The notes beneath the pieces are model-generated. The model made no database searches. It was given only the letters and a program-made list of their open reading frames with translations, and was not told the DNA's origin. Source: an uncultured Halieaceae bacterium (GTDB lineage: Bacteria; Pseudomonadota; Gammaproteobacteria; Pseudomonadales; Halieaceae). Taken from it: a stretch of 64,000 nucleotides of DNA. This document shows, piece by piece, positions 30,901 through 38,016 of the stretch (position 1 is the stretch's first letter; every line of letters starts with the position of its first letter). Made by a program: the position numbers and the translations under genes. Location of the stretch: the NCBI GenBank assembly GCA_913031575.1, contig CAJWEV010000005.1, positions 1 to 64,000 on the forward strand, written 5' to 3'.

Positions 30901-31003
30901 AGGCGAGAATACCTTCTCCTCGTTCTTACTCTATCTTGTGGAGCGTGATAGCCCCGTCACCATTACCAATGTGGTGGTTTCAAGCTACATCCCTGCTGAG
31001 TAA
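27908..31003 (+). CDS. Multi-domain FAS1 (fasciclin) lipoprotein-like protein with four copies of an uncharacterised ~130-aa module
   Basis: MNSTARIISRVLVASLLVFIAACSDSGDG lipoprotein signal; FAS1 motifs TVFAPTEEAFAALP / LTYHVLNSEV / ASNGVIHVIDSVLLPPD repeated; then DFTTGAFG...WAGFANNADIYPL...FRFEYLPYPDVDPAYDT...NTFSSFLLYIVERD four times. Confidence 0.9.
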   Translation: MNSTARIISRVLVASLLVFIAACSDSGDGVLYSDDLPSAPEASPPALEPSPGNIVEVATAAGSFPTLLAAVEAAGLVDALSDDSASLTVFAPTEEAFAALPAGALDALLADPEALANVLTYHVLNSEVGVGAALDLAPTTVATLQGGDVALTKRADDYLYVNLSQVVDYDIEASNGVIHVIDSVLLPPDLTPSTMTIAEIAQADGNFDTLVAALTAANLVETVNNPDAALTVFAPTDAAFEALGEASLNYLLNNPEILESALLYHVFVGAELTSIDAIAATGTSLEMANGDEAMVSLGESGLMIEGANIVTTDIVASNGVIHVIDVVLEAPSAIGSPLAVTLATNGSFSTLSGLIEDAGLTDELMDPNANMTIFAPTDDAFAQMKAAGMFTKVLSKETGDHLADFTTGSFGDAIVDPETETYTFPTGAQDWAGFANNADIYPLTFAEGGSITFTASAATPTNIRFRFEYLPYPDVDPAYDTEQVLIDSTEPAEYTIEIPTQGENTFSSFLLYIVERDQPVVVSNVVVSTDTAPPPEPDTELVDLLLYHVYGDTVYSDAAIALDGNSIEMLNGELVNVAVQEDNLFVNDARVVTADIVSGNGVIHAINKVLSGGQTAVVADFTTGAFGGAVADAESETYTFPAGAEGWAGFANNADIYPISFTEGGSITFTASAETPTNVRFRFEYLPYPDVDPAYDTATVLIDSAEASEYTIEIPSQGSNTFSSFLMYIVERDQAVAISDVIVMSGVAPAEPEPPVREVTADFTTGAFGNAVVDANTETYTFPSGAEGWAGFANNADIYPLTFEEGGSITFTASAETATNLRFRFEYRPYPDVDPAYDTATVLINSSEPTQYSIDIPSQGANTFSSFLMYIVERDSPVIVTDVVVSNQPAQEAPTDDVTADFTTGAFGNAVVDAETETYTFPSGAEGWAGFANNADIYPLSFAEGGYITFTASAAAATNVRFRFEFQPYPNVDPAYDTANVLINSTEAMEYTVELPSQGENTFSSFLLYLVERDSPVTITNVVVSSYIPAE
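29114..29492 (+). repeat. Module copy 1 (inside FAS1 domain 3)
   Basis: ADFTTGSFGDAIVDPETETYTFPTGAQDWAGFANNADIYPLTFAEGGSITFTASAATPTNIRFRFEYLPYPDVDPAYDT...VVVSNVVV. Confidence 0.9.
29762..30143 (+). repeat. Module copy 2
   Basis: ADFTTGAFGGAVADAESETYTFPAGAEGWAGFANNADIYPISFTEGGSITFTASAETPTNVRFRFEYLPYPDVDPAYDT...VAISDVIVM. Confidence 0.9.
30188..30568 (+). repeat. Module copy 3
   Basis: ADFTTGAFGNAVVDANTETYTFPSGAEGWAGFANNADIYPLTFEEGGSITFTASAETATNLRFRFEYRPYPDVDPAYDT...VIVTDVVVSN. Confidence 0.9.
30605..31000 (+). repeat. Module copy 4
   Basis: ADFTTGAFGNAVVDAETETYTFPSGAEGWAGFANNADIYPLSFAEGGYITFTASAAAATNVRFRFEFQPYPNVDPAYDT...VTITNVVVSSYIPAE. Confidence 0.9.
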
Positions 31004-31021
31004 TCAGATATAGCGACACCT

Positions 31022-31053
31022 AAAGGCGGCCATCGGCCGCCTTTTTTGTTTTT
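31022..31053 (+). terminator. Rho-independent terminator
   Basis: aaaGGCGGCCatcGGCCGCCttttttgttttt after the FAS1 gene. Confidence 0.88.
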
Positions 31054-31100
31054 GGATCTAACGAGAGTGTTAGAAAAGTTCTCATTGCAATGGCTTGTGG

Positions 31101-32165
31101 TTAAAGACCGCTTCTTGTTTTGACTATATCATCCGAGTTGGCTGGCAATGAGAAACTTACGCCATCTTGTCCGACCGTGTAATCGGGAAAAATATCCTCG
31201 GCCCCATCCAAAAACAGAAGCTCCTGCCCTGGAAACACCAACGGCGGCACGATGTGGTAGTAGAGCAAATGTCCGACCCCTGCATCTCTCGCTGTCTCCG
31301 CGGCTTCCTTGGGGCTTGCATGATAATCCAGAATATCAAACGTAATTTTTTCCATCACTGCATTGCCATTTTTGGCTGCGGCAGCGTTCATCATCATAAC
31401 CAGATTGGGTGCGAGCGCTTCATGCACTAATAGATCGACACCCTTCGCGTGCTGCTCGATCACTGCGGACTTATCGGTATCGCCCGTTATTAATGCGGTC
31501 CGACCCTTATAGGAGAATAAATAGCCAACCGCAGGATCTACCGGCATGTGGTCAACGCCCAAAGCATCCACTGTCAGACCACCTCCTTCAAAAACACGGA
31601 TCAAATTCCCATCTGTAGGAAGCTGGAAGGGATAAGCGGTCATGCCGGCTGAGCGGTAAGGTGCTACCAAATCGCCGTGATGCTCGTGGCGGTATACGAA
31701 GTCATGGGAATACGCCGTGTTGAAACCATCCACGACAGTCTCCACACCCGTGGGACCATGCACCGGGAGTGGCGATGGGTTCGATCCCGCGGCCCATCTA
31801 AGCGTCGCCATCTCGCCCAGCGTGTCGATGTGATCGGAGTGAAAGTGGGTAATGAATACAGCAGCAACATCGCCGACTTGATATCCCATTCGAGCCAAAT
31901 TTCGAACGCCGTCAGTTCCCGAATCCACAACATATAGTTGATCACCCGCGACCACGGCAACGCAAGGGCCGGAGGCGTTTGGTGCCGGCATCGGCCCGCC
32001 AGCGCCACAGAGCGCAACATGAAGTCCGTCGTCGAGTGACGTGAGGATATTTTCATTTATTCTGGTGTCGAGACCACGAGCCATCACTACCGCAAGAATA
32101 GTGGCTCGCTGGGAATAGGCAGCGACAGCAGCCACGATTACCGCGAACAACACTATTTTTTTCAT
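31101..32165 (-). CDS. Exported MBL-fold metallohydrolase (RNase Z-like fold)
   Basis: MKKIVLFAVIVAAVAAYS N-terminal hydrophobic segment; THFHSDHIDTLGEM, LITGDTDKS, VHEAL, DYHASPKEAAETARDAGVGHLLYYH. Confidence 0.85.
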   Translation of the reverse strand: MKKIVLFAVIVAAVAAYSQRATILAVVMARGLDTRINENILTSLDDGLHVALCGAGGPMPAPNASGPCVAVVAGDQLYVVDSGTDGVRNLARMGYQVGDVAAVFITHFHSDHIDTLGEMATLRWAAGSNPSPLPVHGPTGVETVVDGFNTAYSHDFVYRHEHHGDLVAPYRSAGMTAYPFQLPTDGNLIRVFEGGGLTVDALGVDHMPVDPAVGYLFSYKGRTALITGDTDKSAVIEQHAKGVDLLVHEALAPNLVMMMNAAAAKNGNAVMEKITFDILDYHASPKEAAETARDAGVGHLLYYHIVPPLVFPGQELLFLDGAEDIFPDYTVGQDGVSFSLPANSDDIVKTRSGL

Positions 32166-32518
32166 CATGCATCTCCCTGCAGGTGGCATATCATGAGCAG
32201 ATTTGCGGATTACATACCCAAATCAAACCCATCCCCATACCGCTCAAGTGCGACGACTAAAACTCGACTCCAAGGTCGTCCACTCACATAAATATCTGTT
32301 GTTAGTATATATGTCATAAATTAACGCCGAAAATATCATTTATCGAGCCGGTGCCGTTATTTTGAATCTCGGGGAATAAGGCAGTCTAAAGTCCTCAAGC
32401 AAACTCAGAATCAGGCTTTACTCGCCTTGCAAGCGTTATAAAAGTGACATGAACACGCCGAAGCCGTGGTGCTTGCGTTACTATGACAGACAAGCAATGA
32501 AGTTATTACAGGCATACG

Positions 32519-33694
32519 ATGGAAAATCTTGAGACGTTTAGACAGTACACACGCGACTGGCTCGAAGCCAACTGTCCGGAAGATATGCGTCAACCCATGC
32601 GATCAGACGAGGATCAGTGTTGGGGTGGCCGCAACTGGGTTTTTAAAAGTGAAGGCCAAAAGCTATGGCTCGAGCGCATGGCCGAAAAGGGTTGGACCGC
32701 GCCTCGCTGGCCAACCGAATATGGCGGCGGCGGTCTCTCCGGCTCCGAAGCTAAAATCCTAGGAGAAGAAATGGCGCGCATTGGCGCTCGGCGTCCGCTG
32801 AGCAGCTTTGGCTTGGATATGCTGGGCCCAGCCTTATTGCTCTACGCAACAGAAGAACAAAAGCACCAGTACATTCCGGACATCGTCAACGGAAAGATTC
32901 GTTGGTGCCAGGGTTACAGCGAGCCAAATGCCGGATCGGATCTTGCGAGCCTGCGCACAAAAGCCGAGGATATGGGCGACCACTATCAGATCAATGGATC
33001 AAAAGTGTGGACCTCTTATGCAGATAAGGCCGACTGGATTTTCTGTTTGGTACGAACTGATTTCGACTGTCCGAAGCATGAAGGCATTAGCTTCCTGTTG
33101 TTTGATATGGCATCGGAAGGCGTAAGTACCAAGCCGATAAAGCTAATAAGTGGCACCTCACCCTTCTGCGAAACCTTCTTTGATAACGTCCAGGTGCCCA
33201 AGTCACAGCTTGTGGGCACACTTAATAAGGGCTGGGAAATTGCAAAGTACCTGCTGACCCACGAGCGCACCATGATAGGCGGCTTTGGCCTAGCCGGCGG
33301 TGGCATGAAAGGTATGGGACAAATTGCTGCAGCGAAGCGTGGTAAAAAGGATGGCCGTCTGCGCGACGCGTCGCTTCGCGCAGAAGCCAGCTCCTTTGAA
33401 ATAGATGAGATGGCATTTGGTCTCACCATCGAGCGCATCACCGACGAAACCAAGGCAGGCCAGGGAACGGGCGCATCATCCTCGATTCTTAAGATGTACG
33501 GCACCGAGCTCAATAAGCTCCGCCAGGAACTGCTCATGGCCATTAGCGCAACCGACGCACTGAACTTTGATAGCGATAGTAAAGGTGCGCTGGTAAGAAG
33601 TTGGCTGCGAAGTAAGGCCAACTCTATTGAAGGCGGCACCAGCGAAGTGCAGCTGAATATTATTGCCAAGCGCATTCTTGGCTTACCGGCGTAA
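32519..33694 (+). CDS. Acyl-CoA dehydrogenase family protein
   Basis: WCQGYSEPNAGSDLASLRTKA, ISGTSPFCETFFDNVQVP, NSIEGGTSEVQLNIIAKRILGLP. Confidence 0.92.
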   Translation: MENLETFRQYTRDWLEANCPEDMRQPMRSDEDQCWGGRNWVFKSEGQKLWLERMAEKGWTAPRWPTEYGGGGLSGSEAKILGEEMARIGARRPLSSFGLDMLGPALLLYATEEQKHQYIPDIVNGKIRWCQGYSEPNAGSDLASLRTKAEDMGDHYQINGSKVWTSYADKADWIFCLVRTDFDCPKHEGISFLLFDMASEGVSTKPIKLISGTSPFCETFFDNVQVPKSQLVGTLNKGWEIAKYLLTHERTMIGGFGLAGGGMKGMGQIAAAKRGKKDGRLRDASLRAEASSFEIDEMAFGLTIERITDETKAGQGTGASSSILKMYGTELNKLRQELLMAISATDALNFDSDSKGALVRSWLRSKANSIEGGTSEVQLNIIAKRILGLPA

Positions 33695-33705
33695 GGGGAA
33701 ACGAC

Positions 33706-34821
33706 GTGGTAATGATTTTGAATGAAGAGCAACAGCTCCTCAAAGACTCGGCAAAAGCATTCCTCTCAGAGAGTGCGCCGATTTCCGCGCTGCGCGCCAT
33801 GCGAGACGCGGGCGAGGACCACATGCCTGAGCTCTGGACAAAAATGAGTGAAATGGGCTGGCCCGGCATTGTAATTCCGGATGCCTATTCTGGTCTCGAG
33901 TTCGGCTACGTCGGTGCAGGTGTAGTGCTTGAAGAAATGGGACGTGCGCTTGCGCTCTCCCCCTTCCTAAGCTCAGCAGTTGTTGCAGCAAGCTTGATTA
34001 ATCAGCTAGGGACAGAACAACAAAAAGAAAAGTATCTGCCCGGCATTGCCTCTGGCGAGTTAACCGCAGTATTGGCTGCCGATGAAACGGGCTACTTCGA
34101 CCTTAGTTCGATTGAAACTACAGCCACCGCATCCGGTGATGACTATGTGCTCTTCGGCAATAAGCGCGGTGTGATCGACGGCCACAATGCAGATTTGCTT
34201 CTCGTTGTTACCGGTGGAGACGAAGGCATGAGTGTCTTCGCAGTAGAAAGTGGAGCTTCAGGCATTTCGTGTGAGACCCGTCTGATTGTCGACAGTCAGC
34301 GTGCCGCAGACATCACTCTCGATAGCGTGACGGTCGATGGCGATGCCCTCCTGGGTACTCTCGGTGGTGCCTCGGACGCCATGGAATTCACCATTGATGT
34401 GGCGGCTGCGTGCTCCGCCGCTGAGATGCTTGGGATTTCTATTGAAACCTTCGAACGCACGGTCGGTTACCTCAAAGAGCGTGAACAATTCGGCAACAAG
34501 ATTGGTACCTTTCAAGGGCTCCAGCACCGAGCGGCACAACTATTCGCGGAAATAGAAGTCAGTAAGTCGGCCGTCTTGGCCGCACTTCAGGCACTCGACT
34601 CCAACAGTGAAAAGCGTTCTGTCCTTGCTAGCATGGCAAAAGCTAAGTGTTCGAAAGTCGTCCGCAATGCCACCGAGGAAGGCGTACAAATGCATGGTGG
34701 CATCGGTATGACGGATGAGTTCGATATTGGCTTCTTCATGAAACGTGCGGCCGTCTGCAGACAAGCTTACGGCGACTATCACTTCCATGCCGATCGATTT
34801 GCTAGCCTACGTGGATACTGA
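33706..34821 (+). CDS. Acyl-CoA dehydrogenase family protein (partner subunit type)
   Basis: MGWPGIVIPDAYSGLEFGYVGAGVVLEEMGRALALSPFLSS; YLKEREQFGNKIGTFQGLQHRAAQLFAEIE; QMHGGIGMTDEFDIGFFMKRA; begins 12 bp after the upstream ACAD. Confidence 0.9.
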   Translation: MVMILNEEQQLLKDSAKAFLSESAPISALRAMRDAGEDHMPELWTKMSEMGWPGIVIPDAYSGLEFGYVGAGVVLEEMGRALALSPFLSSAVVAASLINQLGTEQQKEKYLPGIASGELTAVLAADETGYFDLSSIETTATASGDDYVLFGNKRGVIDGHNADLLLVVTGGDEGMSVFAVESGASGISCETRLIVDSQRAADITLDSVTVDGDALLGTLGGASDAMEFTIDVAAACSAAEMLGISIETFERTVGYLKEREQFGNKIGTFQGLQHRAAQLFAEIEVSKSAVLAALQALDSNSEKRSVLASMAKAKCSKVVRNATEEGVQMHGGIGMTDEFDIGFFMKRAAVCRQAYGDYHFHADRFASLRGY

Positions 34822-34879
34822 CTGATCATAAAAGCGAAAAAACCCGCGTCGACCGCAGATTTTTTATATCTATTTAACG

Positions 34880-35935
34880 CTAGCGAGTTGATGCAAGCAG
34901 TGCTGACTCTTCGTCACTCATCTCGGCAGGAATGGCCTCAAATAACGGCGTAGACAGATAACGCTCACCCGTATCAGGCAGCATTGCCAATATAACTGAC
35001 CCTTGAGGCGCGGTCTCGGCAACTTCCAAGGCTGTGGTCAATGTTGAACCCCCTGACACCCCGGTGAGAATGCCCTCATTAGCTGCGAGGTGCTGCGCCA
35101 TTACCATTCCTTTCATGCCGTCCACGGGTCGAACCTCATCAAAAAAAGCGCTATCGATTCCTTCCTGAAGTACCTTAGGTATGAAGTCGGGTGTCCACCC
35201 CTGAATCACATGAGGCTGCCAGGCAGGATGGCTGCCGGTAGGCGAATCATCCTCATTGCGTTCCTGCAAGACACCCGAGCCCACCAACGCGGCGTTATGC
35301 GGCTCTGATAGGATGATCTTGCAGTAAGGGCGCTCTCTTCTCAGCGCTCTGGCAACACCAGTAACAGTACCGCCGGTTCCATAGCCCGTAACCCAGTAAT
35401 CAAGTGCCGCGTCTTTAAAGTCAGAGAGGATTTCCTGGGCTGTTGTAGACTCATGAATATCAGCATTCGCTGCGCTCTCGAATTGCCGCGCAAAAAACCA
35501 GCCATTGTCCTCGGCCAGCTCTTTGGCCACATTGTACATGCCAATACCACGCTCCTCTTTAGGTGTCAGTACAACCTTTGCGCCCAAGAATCGCATCAGG
35601 CGACGACGCTCGATTGAGAAACTCTCAGCCATGGTAATGACAAGGGGATAGCCCTTCGCGGCACAGACCATCGCAAGACCAATGCCGGTGTTTCCAGATG
35701 TTGCTTCCACCACTGTCTGCCCCGGCTTAAGCTGTCCCTCTCTCTCGGCAGATTCAATAATATTTAAGGCAAGCCGGTCTTTAACCGACGACAGCGGATT
35801 GAATGACTCCACCTTTACGAACATCGATACATGATCAGGGCCGGTCCGATTGAGACGCACGCAAGGCGTGTCACCCACAGTCTCCACAATGTTGTTGTAA
35901 AGCCGGCCACGTCCTTCTGTCTTGAATCTGGTCAT
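34880..35935 (-). CDS. cysK: Cysteine synthase A-like PLP enzyme
   Basis: VETVGDTPCVRLNR, FNPLSSVKDRLALN (PLP Lys), VEATSGNTGIGLAMVCAAKGY, GYGTGGTVTGVARALR. Confidence 0.88.
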   Translation of the reverse strand: MTRFKTEGRGRLYNNIVETVGDTPCVRLNRTGPDHVSMFVKVESFNPLSSVKDRLALNIIESAEREGQLKPGQTVVEATSGNTGIGLAMVCAAKGYPLVITMAESFSIERRRLMRFLGAKVVLTPKEERGIGMYNVAKELAEDNGWFFARQFESAANADIHESTTAQEILSDFKDAALDYWVTGYGTGGTVTGVARALRRERPYCKIILSEPHNAALVGSGVLQERNEDDSPTGSHPAWQPHVIQGWTPDFIPKVLQEGIDSAFFDEVRPVDGMKGMVMAQHLAANEGILTGVSGGSTLTTALEVAETAPQGSVILAMLPDTGERYLSTPLFEAIPAEMSDEESALLASTR

Positions 35936-36046
35936 CTAGTTATCTCCCTGTCTGCCATTAATGTAGCCCGAATCCTAACCACTTGCCCATGCTCATGGGA
36001 ATTCTTCAACGCCTAGCTAAAAAAGTTTACTAGGCCTTAGGTTTTG

Positions 36047-36090
36047 ATACCCCCCAGGGGTATTTGGCTATTGATACCCCTGGGGGGTAT
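36047..36090. promoter_or_regulatory. Paired CsoR/RcnR-family operator, overlapping the core promoter
   Basis: ATACCCCCCAGGGGTAT (36047-36063) and ATACCCCTGGGGGGTAT (36074-36090) are exact reverse complements separated by 10 bp; a TATAAT -10 box lies at 36088-36093 with a TTGGCT -35-like element at 36064-36069 (18 bp spacer). Confidence 0.85.
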
Positions 36091-36115
36091 AATTCTGCTA
36101 AATCGGAGGTGAAGT

Positions 36116-36388
36116 GTGAAACAAAAAACCCGTGACAATGTCGATAGGCGCCTCGCACGCATCGAAGGCCAAGTCAAAGCCCTGCGGCGAATGGTAGGTG
36201 AAGATCGCTACTGTATCGATATAGCTCAACAAGTCCAGGCGGCGAGAGCAGCGCTAAGCAGCCTCGAGTCCATCATTTTGGACGATCACATTGCGACCTG
36301 CGTCCAACATGCACTGGAAGGTGACAACCTCGGTGAGCGAGAAGCCAAGATCGAGGAGCTGATTAAAGTCATGAGAGGCAAGAAGTGA
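36116..36388 (+). CDS. CsoR/RcnR/FrmR-family metal-sensing repressor, Cu(I)-type ligand pattern
   Basis: RRLARIEGQVKALRRMVGEDRYCIDIAQQVQAARAALSSLESIILDDHIATCVQHAL; Cys - His-xxx-Cys pattern as in CsoR. GTG start with upstream cggaggtg. Confidence 0.92.
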   Translation: MKQKTRDNVDRRLARIEGQVKALRRMVGEDRYCIDIAQQVQAARAALSSLESIILDDHIATCVQHALEGDNLGEREAKIEELIKVMRGKK

Positions 36389-37035
36389 GAAATGCGATTC
36401 TTAAAATCGCTGCCGCGTCACTCGCGATGCTCACCTGCTCGGTAGTTCAGGCTCGCCCAGTTTCTTACGCAGGTGGATGGACACTAATCGAAATTGCAAA
36501 CCGCGCACAGACAGCAGGTCTAGCCCATTATTCTCTGGCGCATAACTTTTCAGTTGGACTGCGTCATGAGTGGCAGCGCGAGGGTGATGTAAAGCTCACG
36601 GCTGTGCAGCCAACCCTACTTGTGAAACGCTGGTTTGGGCGCGATTACCAGGGCAACTTGTACTTAACCGTCGGACTTGGAACCGCAACGGATGAGTCAC
36701 CAAATAACCAAGGTTCAGAGCCAGCGTCTTTCGTCGGAGTCATGGCTGACTGGGAGACACGCACGCTATTCGTCAGCTACGAAGCGCGTTTTCTCGAGCA
36801 AGGCGTGCTAGGTAATCACTCGATGCATGCAGCGCGTTTCGGATGGGCTCCCTATGTAGGCGACACGGGGGAACTCCATACCTGGCTAATGCTAGAGGTT
36901 GATCGTCGTAGACATTTTGAGGACAAAACAAGCGTTACGCCGCTACTGAGATTTTTTAAAGGGCCGACTCTACTTGAGCTCGGCTATAACCTAACCGACA
37001 CAGGCCCCTTGCTTAACTTTACGTACCGTTTTTGA
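36385..37035 (+). CDS. Putative outer-membrane / beta-barrel-like protein of metal operon
   Basis: Signal peptide (RNAILKIAAASLAMLTCSVVQARP); alternating strand-like segments; C-terminal aromatic ending LLNFTYRF typical of OMPs. Start overlaps the csoR-like stop by 4 nt. Confidence 0.7.
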   Translation: MRNAILKIAAASLAMLTCSVVQARPVSYAGGWTLIEIANRAQTAGLAHYSLAHNFSVGLRHEWQREGDVKLTAVQPTLLVKRWFGRDYQGNLYLTVGLGTATDESPNNQGSEPASFVGVMADWETRTLFVSYEARFLEQGVLGNHSMHAARFGWAPYVGDTGELHTWLMLEVDRRRHFEDKTSVTPLLRFFKGPTLLELGYNLTDTGPLLNFTYRF

Positions 37036-37045
37036 CGGAGGATTT

Positions 37046-37558
37046 ATGAATAAGACAACTCCACTTTTGATTGCAGCGATTCTTTCAGCGTCCGCCTTGG
37101 CAGATGACGGAAAACACAAAATGGATCATCACAGCGGTGCCGAGATGAATCATGCCGAAATGAACCATGACCATGGTCGTAAGCACGACAACGGTGCCGA
37201 TCATGGACATGGGTCTCATGACCACGATGAAATGGCGCATGATCATGTAGACATGGCTATGAACGCGGCCGGGATCACCCACACCGATGAAATCTCCGAG
37301 GCACTCGCCAATGGAGGCGCGCCTGTCGTAGTCGATGTGTTGGGTGTTGTTTGCGACTTCTGCGCAATGGCCATGAACAAGGTTTTTGGTAAGCGCGACG
37401 AAGTCGCTGCTATTTACGTCGACCTCGATAAGAAAACACTGAGCCTAGTAATTAACGATGGCTCCGATCTTTCTGATAAGCAAATTGAAAAGCTTGCAAA
37501 GCAGGCCGGTTACCGCATCGCAGCCATTCGCAGAGATGGTGAGGCAATGGACGGGTGA
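37046..37558 (+). CDS. Exported His/Met-rich protein with C-terminal heavy-metal-associated (HMA-like) domain
   Basis: Signal peptide; MDHHSGAEMNHAEMNHDHGRKHDNGADHGHGSHDHDEMAHDHVDMAM; HMA-like VLGVVCDFCAMAMNKVFGKRDEVAAIYVDLDKKTLSLVI...LAKQAGYRI with a CxxC. Confidence 0.85.
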   Translation: MNKTTPLLIAAILSASALADDGKHKMDHHSGAEMNHAEMNHDHGRKHDNGADHGHGSHDHDEMAHDHVDMAMNAAGITHTDEISEALANGGAPVVVDVLGVVCDFCAMAMNKVFGKRDEVAAIYVDLDKKTLSLVINDGSDLSDKQIEKLAKQAGYRIAAIRRDGEAMDG

Positions 37559-37938
37559 ATCCCATTGATCGCAGGGTTCTGATTGGACCGACGCTGTCGC
37601 TGTTTGCTAGCACATCGACCCTGCTTTGTTGTGCCTTGCCTGCGCTCCTGATTACCCTGGGCGCGGGCGCGGTGATGGCGGGTTTGACCGCAGCGTTTCC
37701 CGGCATCATGTGGCTATCCGCTAATAAGGGCCCGCTCTTTATTGCGTCGGGTCTTTTGTTAAGCTTATCTGCCTTCATGCAATGGCAGGCGAGAAATGCA
37801 CCTTGCCCTGTCGATCCAGAGCAAGCGATGGCATGCATGCGACTGCGCGCTTTAAGCCGACGTCTCCTCGGAATATCGGTTGGGGTATATGCGACCGGCG
37901 TATTTTTTGCCTACCTCTGGCCACTTATCTATCTGTAG
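37555..37938 (+). CDS. Small CC-motif membrane protein (MerT-like topology) of metal operon
   Basis: About 3-4 TM segments; TLLCCALPALLITLGAGAVMAGL, cytosolic-type loop with NAPCPVDPEQAMACM; GTG start overlaps the upstream stop. Confidence 0.72.
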   Translation: MNPIDRRVLIGPTLSLFASTSTLLCCALPALLITLGAGAVMAGLTAAFPGIMWLSANKGPLFIASGLLLSLSAFMQWQARNAPCPVDPEQAMACMRLRALSRRLLGISVGVYATGVFFAYLWPLIYL

Positions 37939-38016
37939 ATTTTCACTGGTTCGGGCTACAGCGATGAGGGCACATCGCTATGCGCAACAATCCACGGGCA
38001 ATTGGTTCTGACGGAA

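Noticed and set aside
30479-30901. 140-aa antisense ORF in the FAS1/repeat gene
   Set aside because: Arises opposite repeat copies 3-4; no independent support.
28076-31000. Repeats in the FAS1 gene as a CRISPR-like or mobile repeat array
   Set aside because: The periodicity (~417-426 bp between copies 2-4) is in-frame protein-domain duplication within one ORF, with synonymous divergence.
33016-33732. 238-aa minus-strand ORF antisense to an acyl-CoA dehydrogenase gene
   Set aside because: Entirely opposite a well-supported ACAD CDS; low-complexity Ser/Pro-rich translation with no recognisable domain; typical shadow ORF.
36047-36090. Interpreting the G/C-rich inverted repeat as a terminator for the upstream region
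   Set aside because: No T-run follows; each arm is itself near-palindromic, it overlaps a TATAAT box, and it precedes a CsoR-family gene, so an operator is the better reading.
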